Source of the DNA: an uncultured Bacteroidota bacterium
GTDB lineage: Bacteria; Bacteroidota; Bacteroidia; Bacteroidales; SZUA-534
Direction of reading: 5' to 3'
Length of the DNA stretch: 6,385 bases
Assembly (NCBI GenBank): GCA_937900725.1
Contig: CALCFP010000181.1
Location: forward strand, 1 to 6,385
Positions 1 to 6,385 of this stretch are shown here, piece by piece; the first letter of the stretch is position 1, and every line of letters starts with the position of its first letter. Both the position numbers and the translations under genes were made by a program. Under the pieces are notes generated by a model. The model saw only the letters and a list, made by a program, of their open reading frames with translations. It was not told the DNA's origin and ran no database searches.

Positions 1-974
1 CGTTCAGTTGTAGATAAGCAGTTTTTCCAATAAAGCCCGTTGTTGGCAAGACTGTCGATGAATGGCGTAAACGAGATTGTTGGTCGGTTGACGCCTGTGA
101 GTTTCTGTCCAAAACTTTCAATCACAAGGAAAACAATGTTTGGCAGGTTGCCGTCGCTTGTCTTGTTGAGGAACGAGCCTAGAACGTCAGCGTCGTCCAC
201 TTTGTGCCAAAAAGGATATCGAGTGTCGGGAAACTCGGTTTCAGGAAACAATGCCTGGTAGTGTCTTGCCGATTCGACAATGTCAATATCTTCAATATTC
301 TTTTCGTCAGTTTGAAGATAGTCCGACAATTTAATATATGTGTACGACAATTGGTTTACAGCTAGGTAAAAGTCGGCGTGCTGTTTGTAGCCAGTCTCTT
401 TACGAATCATATTCTGGTATTTGAACCCGAATGCTCCATAGACCGTGATTAACAATATTGTGGATGAAACAATGATGTTTGCTTTAAAATTCCGCATTGC
501 CAGCATCATGCCAGCTACGGCGCCGAGTGTAATAATTATGCTCAATATTGTGGACATTGAAACCGAGGAGGATGAAAGTACAATGTTTACAACCTCGTCG
601 GCAGAATATGCAAATAGCACGTGGTCGAGTGGCCGTGACATGGAGCAGAAATATTCCACCAAAAGACTTGTCAGCAGTGCATATATCAGTATAAGGCTGT
701 TGGCTGTTATTCGTGCTGTTTTTGCTGATAAAATGTGAATTGCAGTGAATGGAACCAACGATGTAATTGCTACCGAGCAAGTGAGAATGAAATCGAACTT
801 GAATCCTGACATTATGGTCCAGAATTTTGACCATTCCATATCCATTCGGAATATGAGAATAAAGAAGGACATGAGCCTCAATGTCACCAACACGAAAAAA
901 AATGATAGGATTATTTTGGTGAAATCGTTGAAGGCTTGTCTTATCTTAATTGATATGTTCTGGTTTTGTGTCAT
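1..974 (-). CDS. LTA synthase-type membrane sulfatase-fold transferase, partial (paralogue B)
   Basis: This gene runs off the left edge; 324 codons are visible and all are open. The N-terminus carries about five hydrophobic segments (roughly residues 20-40, 60-80, 92-110, 141-160, 166-184), then a periplasmic linker and the start of an alkaline-phosphatase-fold domain. The strand NIVFLVIESFG contains E286, the expected metal ligand, and the window ends within CLSTTER, one codon before the Thr expected to be the nucleophile. It is clearly homologous to the gene at 1811-4123. Both share a PLDxxxFxYxxDE motif in the membrane part, LFPxxxFxxxRxPFxH in the linker, and TPFxDSLA with NCLST in the catalytic part. 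Family members transfer phosphoglycerol from phosphatidylglycerol to a lipid or glycan acceptor outside the inner membrane; the acceptor here is unknown. The frame stays open upstream, with alternative ATGs at 1010 and 1070. The ATG at 974 is preferred because it leaves a short cytoplasmic tail like the paralogue's and lies downstream of a promoter-like TACATTTG. Confidence 0.88.
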   Translation of the reverse strand, partial: MTQNQNISIKIRQAFNDFTKIILSFFFVLVTLRLMSFFILIFRMDMEWSKFWTIMSGFKFDFILTCSVAITSLVPFTAIHILSAKTARITANSLILIYALLTSLLVEYFCSMSRPLDHVLFAYSADEVVNIVLSSSSVSMSTILSIIITLGAVAGMMLAMRNFKANIIVSSTILLITVYGAFGFKYQNMIRKETGYKQHADFYLAVNQLSYTYIKLSDYLQTDEKNIEDIDIVESARHYQALFPETEFPDTRYPFWHKVDDADVLGSFLNKTSDGNLPNIVFLVIESFGQKLTGVNRPTISFTPFIDSLANNGLYWKNCLSTTE

Positions 975-1018
975 GATGTGCTTGTCTCGGTATTGTCTAC
1001 ATTGTTGCATGTGAATTT

Positions 1019-1026
1019 CAAATGTA
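1019..1026 (-). promoter_or_regulatory. candidate Bacteroidetes -7 promoter element for paralogue B
   Basis: On the minus strand this reads TACATTTG, an exact match to the Bacteroidetes -7 consensus TAnnTTTG. It lies about 45 bases upstream of the ATG at 974, inside the only sizeable gap (975-1109) in the gene set. No convincing TTG-type -33 element is seen about 20 bases further upstream, so this is only a candidate. If real, paralogue B could be transcribed independently of the upstream genes, and the ATGs at 1010 and 1070 would not be used. Confidence 0.3.
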
Positions 1027-1109
1027 GGTCTTTTGATGGTTGTTGCTTGGTTAAGTAACTTTTTATGCATTATTGGCTATCGGCGTCATTGGTGGCCTAT
1101 GGATAGTCA

Positions 1110-1814
1110 TTAGTACGGCTTCTCGTAATCAACTAAAACGACTTTGACGTTTTTCTTGTCACACATTTCTTTAGTAAAGGTTATATTCTCGGTGCTTTCG
1201 TTTGCCGGCGTGTGCCAAAAATGGACATCTATGTCAGGAAACGTATCGCATAGGAGCGGAAACATTCCGTATTCACAACTAATTGCGTTGGGCTGCACGG
1301 AGTCAATCGCCTTTTTCGTGATGGCATACCAAGTTGATGTATCAATATCCTTCCAGTTTAGATTCTCAACCCAAAGCAGTGTCCTGAAGTCGTTCCTTTT
1401 TACTTTCTTTAAAGCGTATGTGTTATAGCTTTCAACAAAAATCTTGTTTTTTATATTATGCTTTTGGGTTATTTTCAATATCTGTTCAGCAATCAAATCT
1501 GCATTTTGGTAAGTCAGGTTTTTCACGTCGAGCCAGTAGTAGTGGTTTTGTGGTTCCTTTAACGCATCAAACCACATGTTCAGAGTCAGGCCGTTTATAG
1601 TGTCTTCATCATTATGGCAGACAAAAATTTCATTGCTAGAACTTGAATAATATATGTCTGTTTCTATGCCATCAAACAATAGTTCCTTTTGTTGCAGTGT
1701 GATAGTGTCGTTTACGCGATGTGCCCACATTTTTTGCTTGGGGTAAAGCGGATCACTTGCGCATGATGTGATTATCAATGTTGCGGCAATAATGAAAAAA
1801 AGTGTTCGTGTCAT
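1110..1814 (-). CDS. GDPD/PI-PLC-like TIM-barrel lipoprotein
   Basis: A 234-residue lipoprotein. It has a short hydrophobic signal ending in the lipobox ITSC, with Cys18 as the likely lipidated residue. The remainder resembles the glycerophosphodiester phosphodiesterase / PI-PLC-like fold. Visible signs are AHR at 31-33, DGIETD with E51 and D53 as likely metal ligands, VCHND with H67, LDVKN at 95-99 (compare the lEiK strand), FVES with E128, ISCEYG with E181, FWHTPAN at 199-205 (like the GDPD W-T-x-N strand) and a closing VLVDYEKP strand. GDPD enzymes release glycerol-3-phosphate from glycerophosphodiesters. It is shorter than many GDPDs, and the usual HRG is HRV, so substrate and activity are uncertain. 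Its ATG overlaps the stop of the upstream transferase gene (ATGA), implying translational coupling and a linked role, perhaps trimming or recycling glycerophosphoryl groups. A catalytically altered relative such as the FAM151-like branch is an alternative. Confidence 0.82.
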   Translation of the reverse strand: MTRTLFFIIAATLIITSCASDPLYPKQKMWAHRVNDTITLQQKELLFDGIETDIYYSSSSNEIFVCHNDEDTINGLTLNMWFDALKEPQNHYYWLDVKNLTYQNADLIAEQILKITQKHNIKNKIFVESYNTYALKKVKRNDFRTLLWVENLNWKDIDTSTWYAITKKAIDSVQPNAISCEYGMFPLLCDTFPDIDVHFWHTPANESTENITFTKEMCDKKNVKVVLVDYEKPY

Positions 1815-4123
1815 TTGATGTTTGTGATTTTTATTTGAATATCAGTTAGATATAATTCTGTTTTTTCCTTGTTCCAAATGTATATTTTCAGCATGCTTCC
1901 TTTCTCGTACAGTTTTGACACGCCGATGTTGCATTCGTAGTCAAAATCCGACCATCGGGTGTTTGCGAAGACAGGTATTTCTTGTGATTCGTACATCAGG
2001 TTGTCACCGTTTTTGCTATTTATGGCGAAAACCAATGTTACTGGCGACATTGTCGGGGCTTTCCTCAAACATCTGAATTTTATGTGCAGATTGTCATGTT
2101 TGGCTGTCAATGGCAAGTTGCAGATGTCGGTGTATTCGCCACGGATAGTTGTGGAATCAGTTTCGTTAGACATTTCAATGTTGGCAATTTGTTCGACGTT
2201 CCTAACCATGTATTTGTTGATTAGGGCATCGTTCTTGCATACAAAGTAGTCGAGGTCGCGGTAGAGCTTCTGAAGATGACGCAAGCTGTCGCATAGTGCC
2301 GCGTCGTCGATAGGAGTAAGGCCTATTGCGCCATTGTCGAAGTTGAATCGGTACACTTCGTCGCCATATATGTAGTATTCGTTTGTAACTAAAAGTTTCA
2401 GCTCCCTTGAAAGGTCTATTTGTGGCGAAAAAAGCAGGCTTCGGAAGTTCTCGGCAGTGTCGAGCCCTACATTCAGCCACGTTACGTTTTGAGGCGATGT
2501 GATGTCGTATTTGCCTTTCAGCAGAGCCAGCAGCGATGGCGTTATGTCGCGGTGCGACACTACAGCCTTGATGTCTTTGCCGGTTTTCAGCATTGGCGAC
2601 CATATTATCAGCGGCACGTGGTAGCGTTCCAGAATGAATGTGTTGTCATTGAAATTGTGGTCGCCTGTTATTATGAAAATCGTATTGCCGAATCCTGGCT
2701 TTTCGCTGTATTTGTCTATGAGTAGCCTGATAGCCTCATCAACATAAAGGTATGATGCGGCGGCGGCGTATTCCGGGTTTTCCGGTTTGCCTTGCAAGTC
2801 GCATTCTTTACGGTATAGCTCGATGTAGTGTTCCTTGTCGGGATAGTTCCACGGTTTGTGCGATGTCAGTGTCAGGTAAAAGTCGATGCGAGGCGATTCG
2901 TCGCTGAAGTCGATGCGTTTTACTGCCTCTTCAAATACGAACTTGTCGTGAAGCCCCCATTCATTGCGAGGAGCGCTTTCGTCGAATTTCTTTTCGAAAT
3001 ATTGTGAGCCATTGTTCAAGGTAATGAATGTCCCCATATCGTCGAAATCGCCCCAGCCACCGTAGTAGAACGAGAATTTGTACCCATTCTTTTCGAGGAT
3101 GCGTGGCAACGAGTGGAATTCAGGCGCTTCGCTTTTCATTGCCATGAATCCGTAGGTGCCGAATGGCAATGCTCCAAGTATTGACGGCAATGCGCTTACT
3201 GTGCGCTGCGATGTTGAAAGGCAGTTTTGCCAGCTTAGCGATTCTTTTGCAAGTGAGTCGAGGAATGGCGTTGCCGATGCGTATTTGCTGTTTGTCCCGC
3301 TGTTTTCACGTCCAAGGCCTTCAACGCACACTATTACAATGTTTGGCTTTTGGTCGCCTAATTCGAAAAATGGCGCGAGCGTGTTTTCCGAATTGTCCAT
3401 ATGCAGGAATGGAGTCCGTTCGCTTATGAATTGATGGCGTGGAAATAGAGACTGAAATTCGTTGACTTTTTCGACATTGAGCTCGTTTTCGGTCTTTTCG
3501 CCATTTAGCATTGTTGCTGAACTGCGCAGGAAGAACCCGATCTTGTTGCTCTCTTCGGCAAAGTTGCGGTTTTTAGCCGAATTGTCGTATGCGCTGATTC
3601 TGACAATCAATCCTGCGACAAGTACTAAGCCGACAATCGCCTTTGTGGCCAATCCGGTCTTGCTTTGCCTTTTGCTTAATGCCAAATATGCCGCAGGAAT
3701 GGCTATGATGCAGGCGTAAATCCACCAAGTTGTAGAGTTAGATGCTGTCAGCGTTTCAACTATCTCGTCGAAAGTATATACGAAAATAAGCCGGTCCAGC
3801 GGGAAGCCTGATTGTGCAAAGAATCCGACAAGTAGCAGTGACACGGTAAAGACAATTGCCATTGTCCAGCGGAAGATGCCTGTCAGTTTCTCGTTATCTC
3901 TTTTTGGAAAAAATATGATTGTGAAAATAAGCAGATAGCAAATGTCGAAGAAAAGGCCCTTGAAGTTGCTTGCCACATGCTTCAGGAATTCTCCGGTATA
4001 GTATGTGCTGAAAATGGTTTCACATAGGCGTATTGCGCCAATTGCGATAATGTTGCAAATGGTTATGCTTGTCAGCCTTTCAACATAATCCTTTATATCG
4101 GTCTTTGTTATCATACTATTCAA
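1811..4123 (-). CDS. LTA synthase-type phosphoglycerol transferase with C-terminal beta domain (paralogue A)
   Basis: A 770-residue inner-membrane protein with five predicted TM segments (about 20-38, 55-72, 84-104, 133-149, 162-176). A linker leads to a periplasmic alkaline-phosphatase-fold domain (about 258-540). Residues matching those of LtaS are E268 in NIVIVCVEGLG (metal), T308 in STSQRTVSALPS (nucleophile), H422 in LTSHKPW (substrate side) and D488-H489 in IITGDHNF (metal), so it looks catalytically intact. LtaS and OpgB/MdoB relatives move phosphoglycerol from phosphatidylglycerol onto lipids or periplasmic glucans. After the catalytic domain come about 230 more residues. The last 120 (about 650-770) are beta-rich and end in IYIWNKEKTELYLTDIQIKI, resembling a carbohydrate-binding-type jelly roll; this is unusual for LtaS. 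The ATG at 4123 overlaps the preceding stop by 8 bases; an in-frame ATG at 4114 (Met4) is equally plausible. It is coupled to the downstream lipoprotein by ATGA. A phosphoethanolamine transferase role is a less likely alternative. Confidence 0.92.
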   Translation of the reverse strand: MNSMITKTDIKDYVERLTSITICNIIAIGAIRLCETIFSTYYTGEFLKHVASNFKGLFFDICYLLIFTIIFFPKRDNEKLTGIFRWTMAIVFTVSLLLVGFFAQSGFPLDRLIFVYTFDEIVETLTASNSTTWWIYACIIAIPAAYLALSKRQSKTGLATKAIVGLVLVAGLIVRISAYDNSAKNRNFAEESNKIGFFLRSSATMLNGEKTENELNVEKVNEFQSLFPRHQFISERTPFLHMDNSENTLAPFFELGDQKPNIVIVCVEGLGRENSGTNSKYASATPFLDSLAKESLSWQNCLSTSQRTVSALPSILGALPFGTYGFMAMKSEAPEFHSLPRILEKNGYKFSFYYGGWGDFDDMGTFITLNNGSQYFEKKFDESAPRNEWGLHDKFVFEEAVKRIDFSDESPRIDFYLTLTSHKPWNYPDKEHYIELYRKECDLQGKPENPEYAAAASYLYVDEAIRLLIDKYSEKPGFGNTIFIITGDHNFNDNTFILERYHVPLIIWSPMLKTGKDIKAVVSHRDITPSLLALLKGKYDITSPQNVTWLNVGLDTAENFRSLLFSPQIDLSRELKLLVTNEYYIYGDEVYRFNFDNGAIGLTPIDDAALCDSLRHLQKLYRDLDYFVCKNDALINKYMVRNVEQIANIEMSNETDSTTIRGEYTDICNLPLTAKHDNLHIKFRCLRKAPTMSPVTLVFAINSKNGDNLMYESQEIPVFANTRWSDFDYECNIGVSKLYEKGSMLKIYIWNKEKTELYLTDIQIKITNIK

Positions 4124-4952
4124 TAACTATTTCATATACGGTGCCTTCAATGTCGGTTTTGTTGTAAGGTAACAGGCCTTGTTCAAATACTACCGGCGGC
4201 CACCATTCAGAGTAATGGTATTCTTGCGTGATTATGCATAGCATTTGGTTGTCGGGAATGCTAGAGTACTTGTCGCTTGTGTAGCCTACAATTTCCATTT
4301 TGTCTGGCGATGGTCCTATGCGCCAGATGATTTCGTTCGGGCGCCATTCTATTTCATAATAGTAATAGTCTTCCTTGAACACGTTGTTGCTTATAGGGTG
4401 TTTTGTAGTAAGTGCCTTGTAGTTCTTGTACCAGCGCATTGCCTCGAATTGCTTTCCGGCATATTTGATTGGGGTTATGCCGGAATCGAATTTTTCAGGG
4501 TCGGTGTTTGCCAGATCCCAGTTTGTGCAGCAGAACATTACATCGCTGTTTTGAGTGGCATCTTCAATGTGGGTTTTCTTGTCATTGCCGTGGTAGTAGT
4601 TGCTTGTCCAGTATTTTGATGCTTTTACTATTTCAATGTCGATTTCGGAATAATATACGTCATTGGTGCGTTCAGGATTCTCGCTGTCATCGCTTTTGCG
4701 GATATAGCCGTTTGGCATGGGGCGCCGGTTGTTCCATTTGTCTTCGTCTTGGTATATCAGCCAGCATGCGTAGGTCAGGCCATTCCAGATATTGTCATCA
4801 TTGAGCATTACCGGAAATTTGATTTTTCCGCGGAATTTTCCGTATGTAAAGCCGATGCGAGTCTTTATGCCGGTAGATTCCTTTTTAAGGTTGTCGGGTG
4901 TGCTGGCGGGGTTTACAAGTGTTATGCCTTTTCGGTCCGGGGTGATTCGCAC
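4116..4952 (-). CDS. GH16-like beta-jellyroll glycoside hydrolase region, N-terminally detached
   Basis: Read from a GTG at 4952 this gives 278 residues, but the frame is open and protein-like back to the TAA at 5034-5036 (305 residues). The fold assignment rests on SEIDIEIV at 102-109. This matches the GH16 active-site strand ExDxE, with E103 as likely nucleophile, D105 as helper and E107 as acid/base. Supporting signs are GKFRGKIKFP before it, GLTYACWLIYQ with aromatic cleft residues, and YYYYEIEWRPNEIIWRIG at 196-213, the usual GH16 'Y-x-I-E-W-T-P-x-x-I' strand. GH16 enzymes cut beta-1,3/1,4-glucans or galactans; the substrate here cannot be told. Translated alone the product has no signal peptide and no ATG near its natural start, and a GTG start would clip the first strand. 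It is therefore best read as the C-terminal half of the lipoprotein encoded just upstream. The stop TAG overlaps the start of the next gene. Confidence 0.75.
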   Translation of the reverse strand: MRITPDRKGITLVNPASTPDNLKKESTGIKTRIGFTYGKFRGKIKFPVMLNDDNIWNGLTYACWLIYQDEDKWNNRRPMPNGYIRKSDDSENPERTNDVYYSEIDIEIVKASKYWTSNYYHGNDKKTHIEDATQNSDVMFCCTNWDLANTDPEKFDSGITPIKYAGKQFEAMRWYKNYKALTTKHPISNNVFKEDYYYYEIEWRPNEIIWRIGPSPDKMEIVGYTSDKYSSIPDNQMLCIITQEYHYSEWWPPVVFEQGLLPYNKTDIEGTVYEIVIE

Positions 4953-5033
4953 AGTTTTGCCCGGATAGTCGCTTGTGAAAGGGTAGTTGTATTGCAGTTG
5001 GGCGCTGTCGTATAGCGGGCGTGCATCGCCATA

Positions 5034-6074
5034 TTACTTGCGGGTGTAAGGATCGGTGTCGGAAACCACATCTTTTACCAAAGGTATGTTCCTGAGCGTG
5101 TATTGCTGGCTTATGTGGCTAAAGAATTGTTCGAACAATGCGTTGTGGTATGCCGAGTCGGAGTTGTTGCACAGAGGATTGCTTGGAATAGGCTTGTAGC
5201 CCATCTTGTTAGTCTTCAGCTCGTTTACGAATATTCCGTCTTGTGGGGTTATTACGGCTCTGGTCTTTAGCGTCTTGTTGCCTGCTAGCACTTTTATGTC
5301 ATGGCATTTGTTCTTTGAAAAGAATGAATACGGATTTTCGAATGAGCCGTTTGCGTCAGTCTTGTTTATGTATTGAATGTGTTCGGGAATTGTTTTCAGG
5401 CCTTTTTCGTTGCACACAACAAGCATGAACGAGTAGCATCCTACACGCGGGTTGCGTTTCCATCGGTTGTTCGTGTCTCCTTTGTTGCGACGTCCGTTTA
5501 GTACCCATTGCGCATCGGCAAACATCTGCTCGTCAACGGTTGTGCCTTTCTCTATGGCCTTGTTCGACACGTAGGCATACCAGTTCGAGTCGTTGCGTAT
5601 CCTGTTTTTTATCGAATTTATCTCTTCTTCGTTGTATGGGTTTTCCGATATGTCGCTACCGAAGTATTTTTGCTCATTACGTGGGTTGCCGACAATTCTG
5701 AACGTGTCGCTTATGGTTCCTGTTTTTGCAATGCGCTTGAATCCGATAGTCGAGTCTTCCCAACTGCCGTAGAAGTTTTCGTAGGCGAGAGGATTGCCAA
5801 TGTCAAATTTGTATGTCTCGTTTTGGTAGTAAATCTTGTAGTATTGGCCTTCTATTCCGTCAAAATTGAAGATGAATCCATTGTCATTGGTTTGATTGAC
5901 TGAAGGAATGATAATGCCTTGGGTATATGCGTCGCGAAGGTCCATATCTAGCATTATCGTGTCTGAATCGCCAAAGTTTGTTATGGCGTTGAATTTTGCT
6001 TCCGGTTTGTCTTGGCAACAAGTCATTGCCACAATGGTTAATGTCGCTAGAATGGTGTTTTTCAATGTGTCCAT
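5034..6074 (-). CDS. Lipoprotein of unknown function (N-terminal part of GH16-type protein)
   Basis: A 346-residue product that I do not recognise as a named family. The N-terminus is a lipoprotein signal: a hydrophobic stretch (8-18) ending in AMTCC, with Cys19 or Cys20 as lipidation site, followed by the charged QDKPE. The lipobox is not ideal because the residue before Cys is Thr or Cys. The body looks like a secreted, Asn- and aromatic-rich mixed beta domain. Examples are GFIFNFDGIEGQYYKIYYQ at 66-84 and RNPRVGCYSFMLVVCN at 207-222, which read as beta strands. A more helical stretch lies at about 148-190. The start at 6074 is the only ATG before an upstream in-frame stop at 6144-6146 and puts the signal at the N-terminus. 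It is the first gene after the terminator at 6210-6240, so likely first in its transcript. Its C-terminus runs in frame into the GH16-like region, so it probably was an accessory or substrate-contacting domain of that enzyme. Confidence 0.8.
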   Translation of the reverse strand: MDTLKNTILATLTIVAMTCCQDKPEAKFNAITNFGDSDTIMLDMDLRDAYTQGIIIPSVNQTNDNGFIFNFDGIEGQYYKIYYQNETYKFDIGNPLAYENFYGSWEDSTIGFKRIAKTGTISDTFRIVGNPRNEQKYFGSDISENPYNEEEINSIKNRIRNDSNWYAYVSNKAIEKGTTVDEQMFADAQWVLNGRRNKGDTNNRWKRNPRVGCYSFMLVVCNEKGLKTIPEHIQYINKTDANGSFENPYSFFSKNKCHDIKVLAGNKTLKTRAVITPQDGIFVNELKTNKMGYKPIPSNPLCNNSDSAYHNALFEQFFSHISQQYTLRNIPLVKDVVSDTDPYTRK

Positions 6075-6209
6075 TATGCTTGCAATTTTTCCGCAATGTA
6101 GTTCTATTTGGCTTAATCTGATAGGTGGAGGACTGACTAATAATTAACAAATTGTAATATGTGTTTTTTTTGAAAAATTATTGTTGCTTAGTTGGAGATT
6201 CTCCGTAAC
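6075..6209 (-). promoter_or_regulatory. Leader / probable promoter region of the lipoprotein-led gene set
   Basis: This AT-rich stretch lies between the terminator of the upstream gene and the ATG at 6074, so a promoter for the minus-strand gene set is expected here. The nearest resemblance to a Bacteroidetes -7 box is TACAATTTG on the minus strand (6148-6156), which has one base too many between TA and TTTG. No clear -33 partner is visible. No Shine-Dalgarno motif precedes the ATG; the bases just before it are A-rich (GGAAAAATTGCAAGCATA). Confidence 0.35.
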
Positions 6210-6240
6210 AAAAAAAGACGGACCGTCGAGGTCCGCCTTT
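6210..6240 (-). terminator. Rho-independent terminator, minus strand
   Basis: On the minus strand an 11-bp stem AAAGGCGGACC / GGTCCGTCTTT with one G-U pair closes a 5-base loop (TCGAC) and runs into a seven-T tract. On the plus strand the same hairpin has an A-C mismatch and only a short, interrupted T tract, so it is mainly a minus-strand terminator. It sits about 88 bases after the stop of the gene entering from the right and ends that transcript before the lipoprotein gene. Confidence 0.85.
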
Positions 6241-6328
6241 AATATATGTATAGAATTGACTATAGGGAAGTTCTATAAAATAACCAATATTCTTTTAATA
6301 TTTAAATTGGGGAATTAATAGAAGTACC

Positions 6329-6385
6329 CTATATCAGCGGAATGTTGTTTTCAGCGCAAGTCTTTCGCATATCGTCGGGCCAGAT
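6329..6385 (-). CDS. C-terminal end of an unidentified protein, partial
   Basis: Eighteen codons followed by TAG (6329-6331) are visible, reading IWPDDMRKTCAENNIPLI. The gene enters from the right edge. The frame is chosen because it reads as a plausible protein tail on the strand of all neighbouring genes and is followed at a sensible distance by a minus-strand terminator. Too little is visible to name a family. The terminator suggests it belongs to a separate transcript from the rest of the window. Confidence 0.5.
   Translation of the reverse strand: MWPDDMRKTCAENNIPLI

Larger units (their letters stand above)
4116..6074 (-). pseudogene. Probable single GH16-type lipoprotein gene interrupted by in-frame TAA
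   Basis: The ORFs at 5034-6074 and 4116-5033 are in the same frame and separated only by TAA at 5034-5036. The join reads DPYTRK, stop, YGDARPLYDSAQLQ, then NYPFTSDYPGKTVRI and on into the GH16 domain, with no change in codon style. The full frame would encode 346 + 305 residues: signal and lipidation Cys, N-terminal domain of unknown function, then a C-terminal GH16-like domain. A CAA to TAA change (Gln), or one base change from AAA, GAA or TAT, would create the stop. Recoding is unlikely because TGA, TAA and TAG all terminate other genes in this window. A sequencing or assembly error, a recent null mutation, or read-through would each explain it. The open frames elsewhere in both halves argue against old decay. 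Confidence 0.6.

Noticed and set aside
445..1014. Plus-strand and alternative minus-strand open frames over the left end
   Set aside because: They are shadows of paralogue B, whose frame has five TM segments and matches the complete paralogue motif by motif.
2202..2603. Minus-strand 133-codon open frame inside the transferase gene
   Set aside because: It overlaps a well-supported coding region in another frame and is Arg/His-rich in the way of an out-of-frame translation.
4245..4804. Plus-strand open frames opposite the GH16-like region
   Set aside because: Val/Cys-rich translations with no domain signs. The minus frame carries the GH16 motif and explains the open frames.
4922..5032. Short minus-strand ORF starting ATGGCGATG just after the TAA at 5034-5036 (36 codons)
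   Set aside because: It is out of frame with the GH16 region, its translation shows no protein-like pattern, and the competing frame reads smoothly into the GH16 fold.
4116..6074. Alternative genetic code or stop-codon reassignment to explain the internal TAA
   Set aside because: TAA, TAG and TGA each end another gene in the window at sensible positions, so TAA is not generally recoded here.
6194..6204. Small inverted repeat GGAGA-T-TCTCC
   Set aside because: The arms are five bases with a one-base centre, too tight to form a useful hairpin, and no T tract follows in either direction.

Overview
The window looks like an accessory chromosomal region of a Gram-negative Bacteroidota, probably a Bacteroidales gut-type organism. 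This is inferred from several things: two exported lipoproteins, LTA-synthase-type membrane proteins in an organism with no other Gram-positive feature, moderate base composition, no Shine-Dalgarno motif before any start, and one good match to the Bacteroidetes -7 promoter consensus TAnnTTTG. No rRNA, tRNA, CRISPR array or insertion sequence is visible.

All supported genes lie on the minus strand, so transcription runs from high to low coordinates. At the right edge is the last stretch of an unidentified gene (stop at 6329-6331), followed by a minus-strand intrinsic terminator at 6210-6240. After a roughly 135-base leader there is a compact set of genes: a lipoprotein of unknown function (5034-6074); a GH16-like beta-jellyroll glycoside hydrolase region (4116-4952, open in frame back to 5033); a five-TM LTA-synthase/phosphoglycerol-transferase-type protein with an extra C-terminal beta domain (1811-4123); and a GDPD-like lipoprotein (1110-1814) coupled to it by an ATGA overlap. 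After 135 bases comes a second LTA-synthase-type paralogue (974 down to 1), cut by the window edge just before its predicted catalytic threonine.

The most striking feature is the first pair. The lipoprotein and the GH16-like region are in the same reading frame, separated by a single TAA (5034-5036). The 27 codons after that stop read as normal protein and supply the N-terminal strand of the GH16 fold. The GH16 ORF on its own has no ATG at its proper start and no signal peptide. The simplest reading is one ancestral lipoprotein of about 652 residues broken by one nonsense codon. A sequencing error or read-through is also possible.

Taken together the genes suggest an envelope module acting on a phosphoglycerol-decorated glycan or lipid: two periplasmic transferases of the LTA-synthase type, a phosphodiesterase-like lipoprotein that could trim or recycle glycerophosphoryl groups, and a GH16-like lipoprotein that could cut or remodel a beta-glucan or galactan. 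That combined role is inference. The family assignments rest on motifs read directly from the translations.
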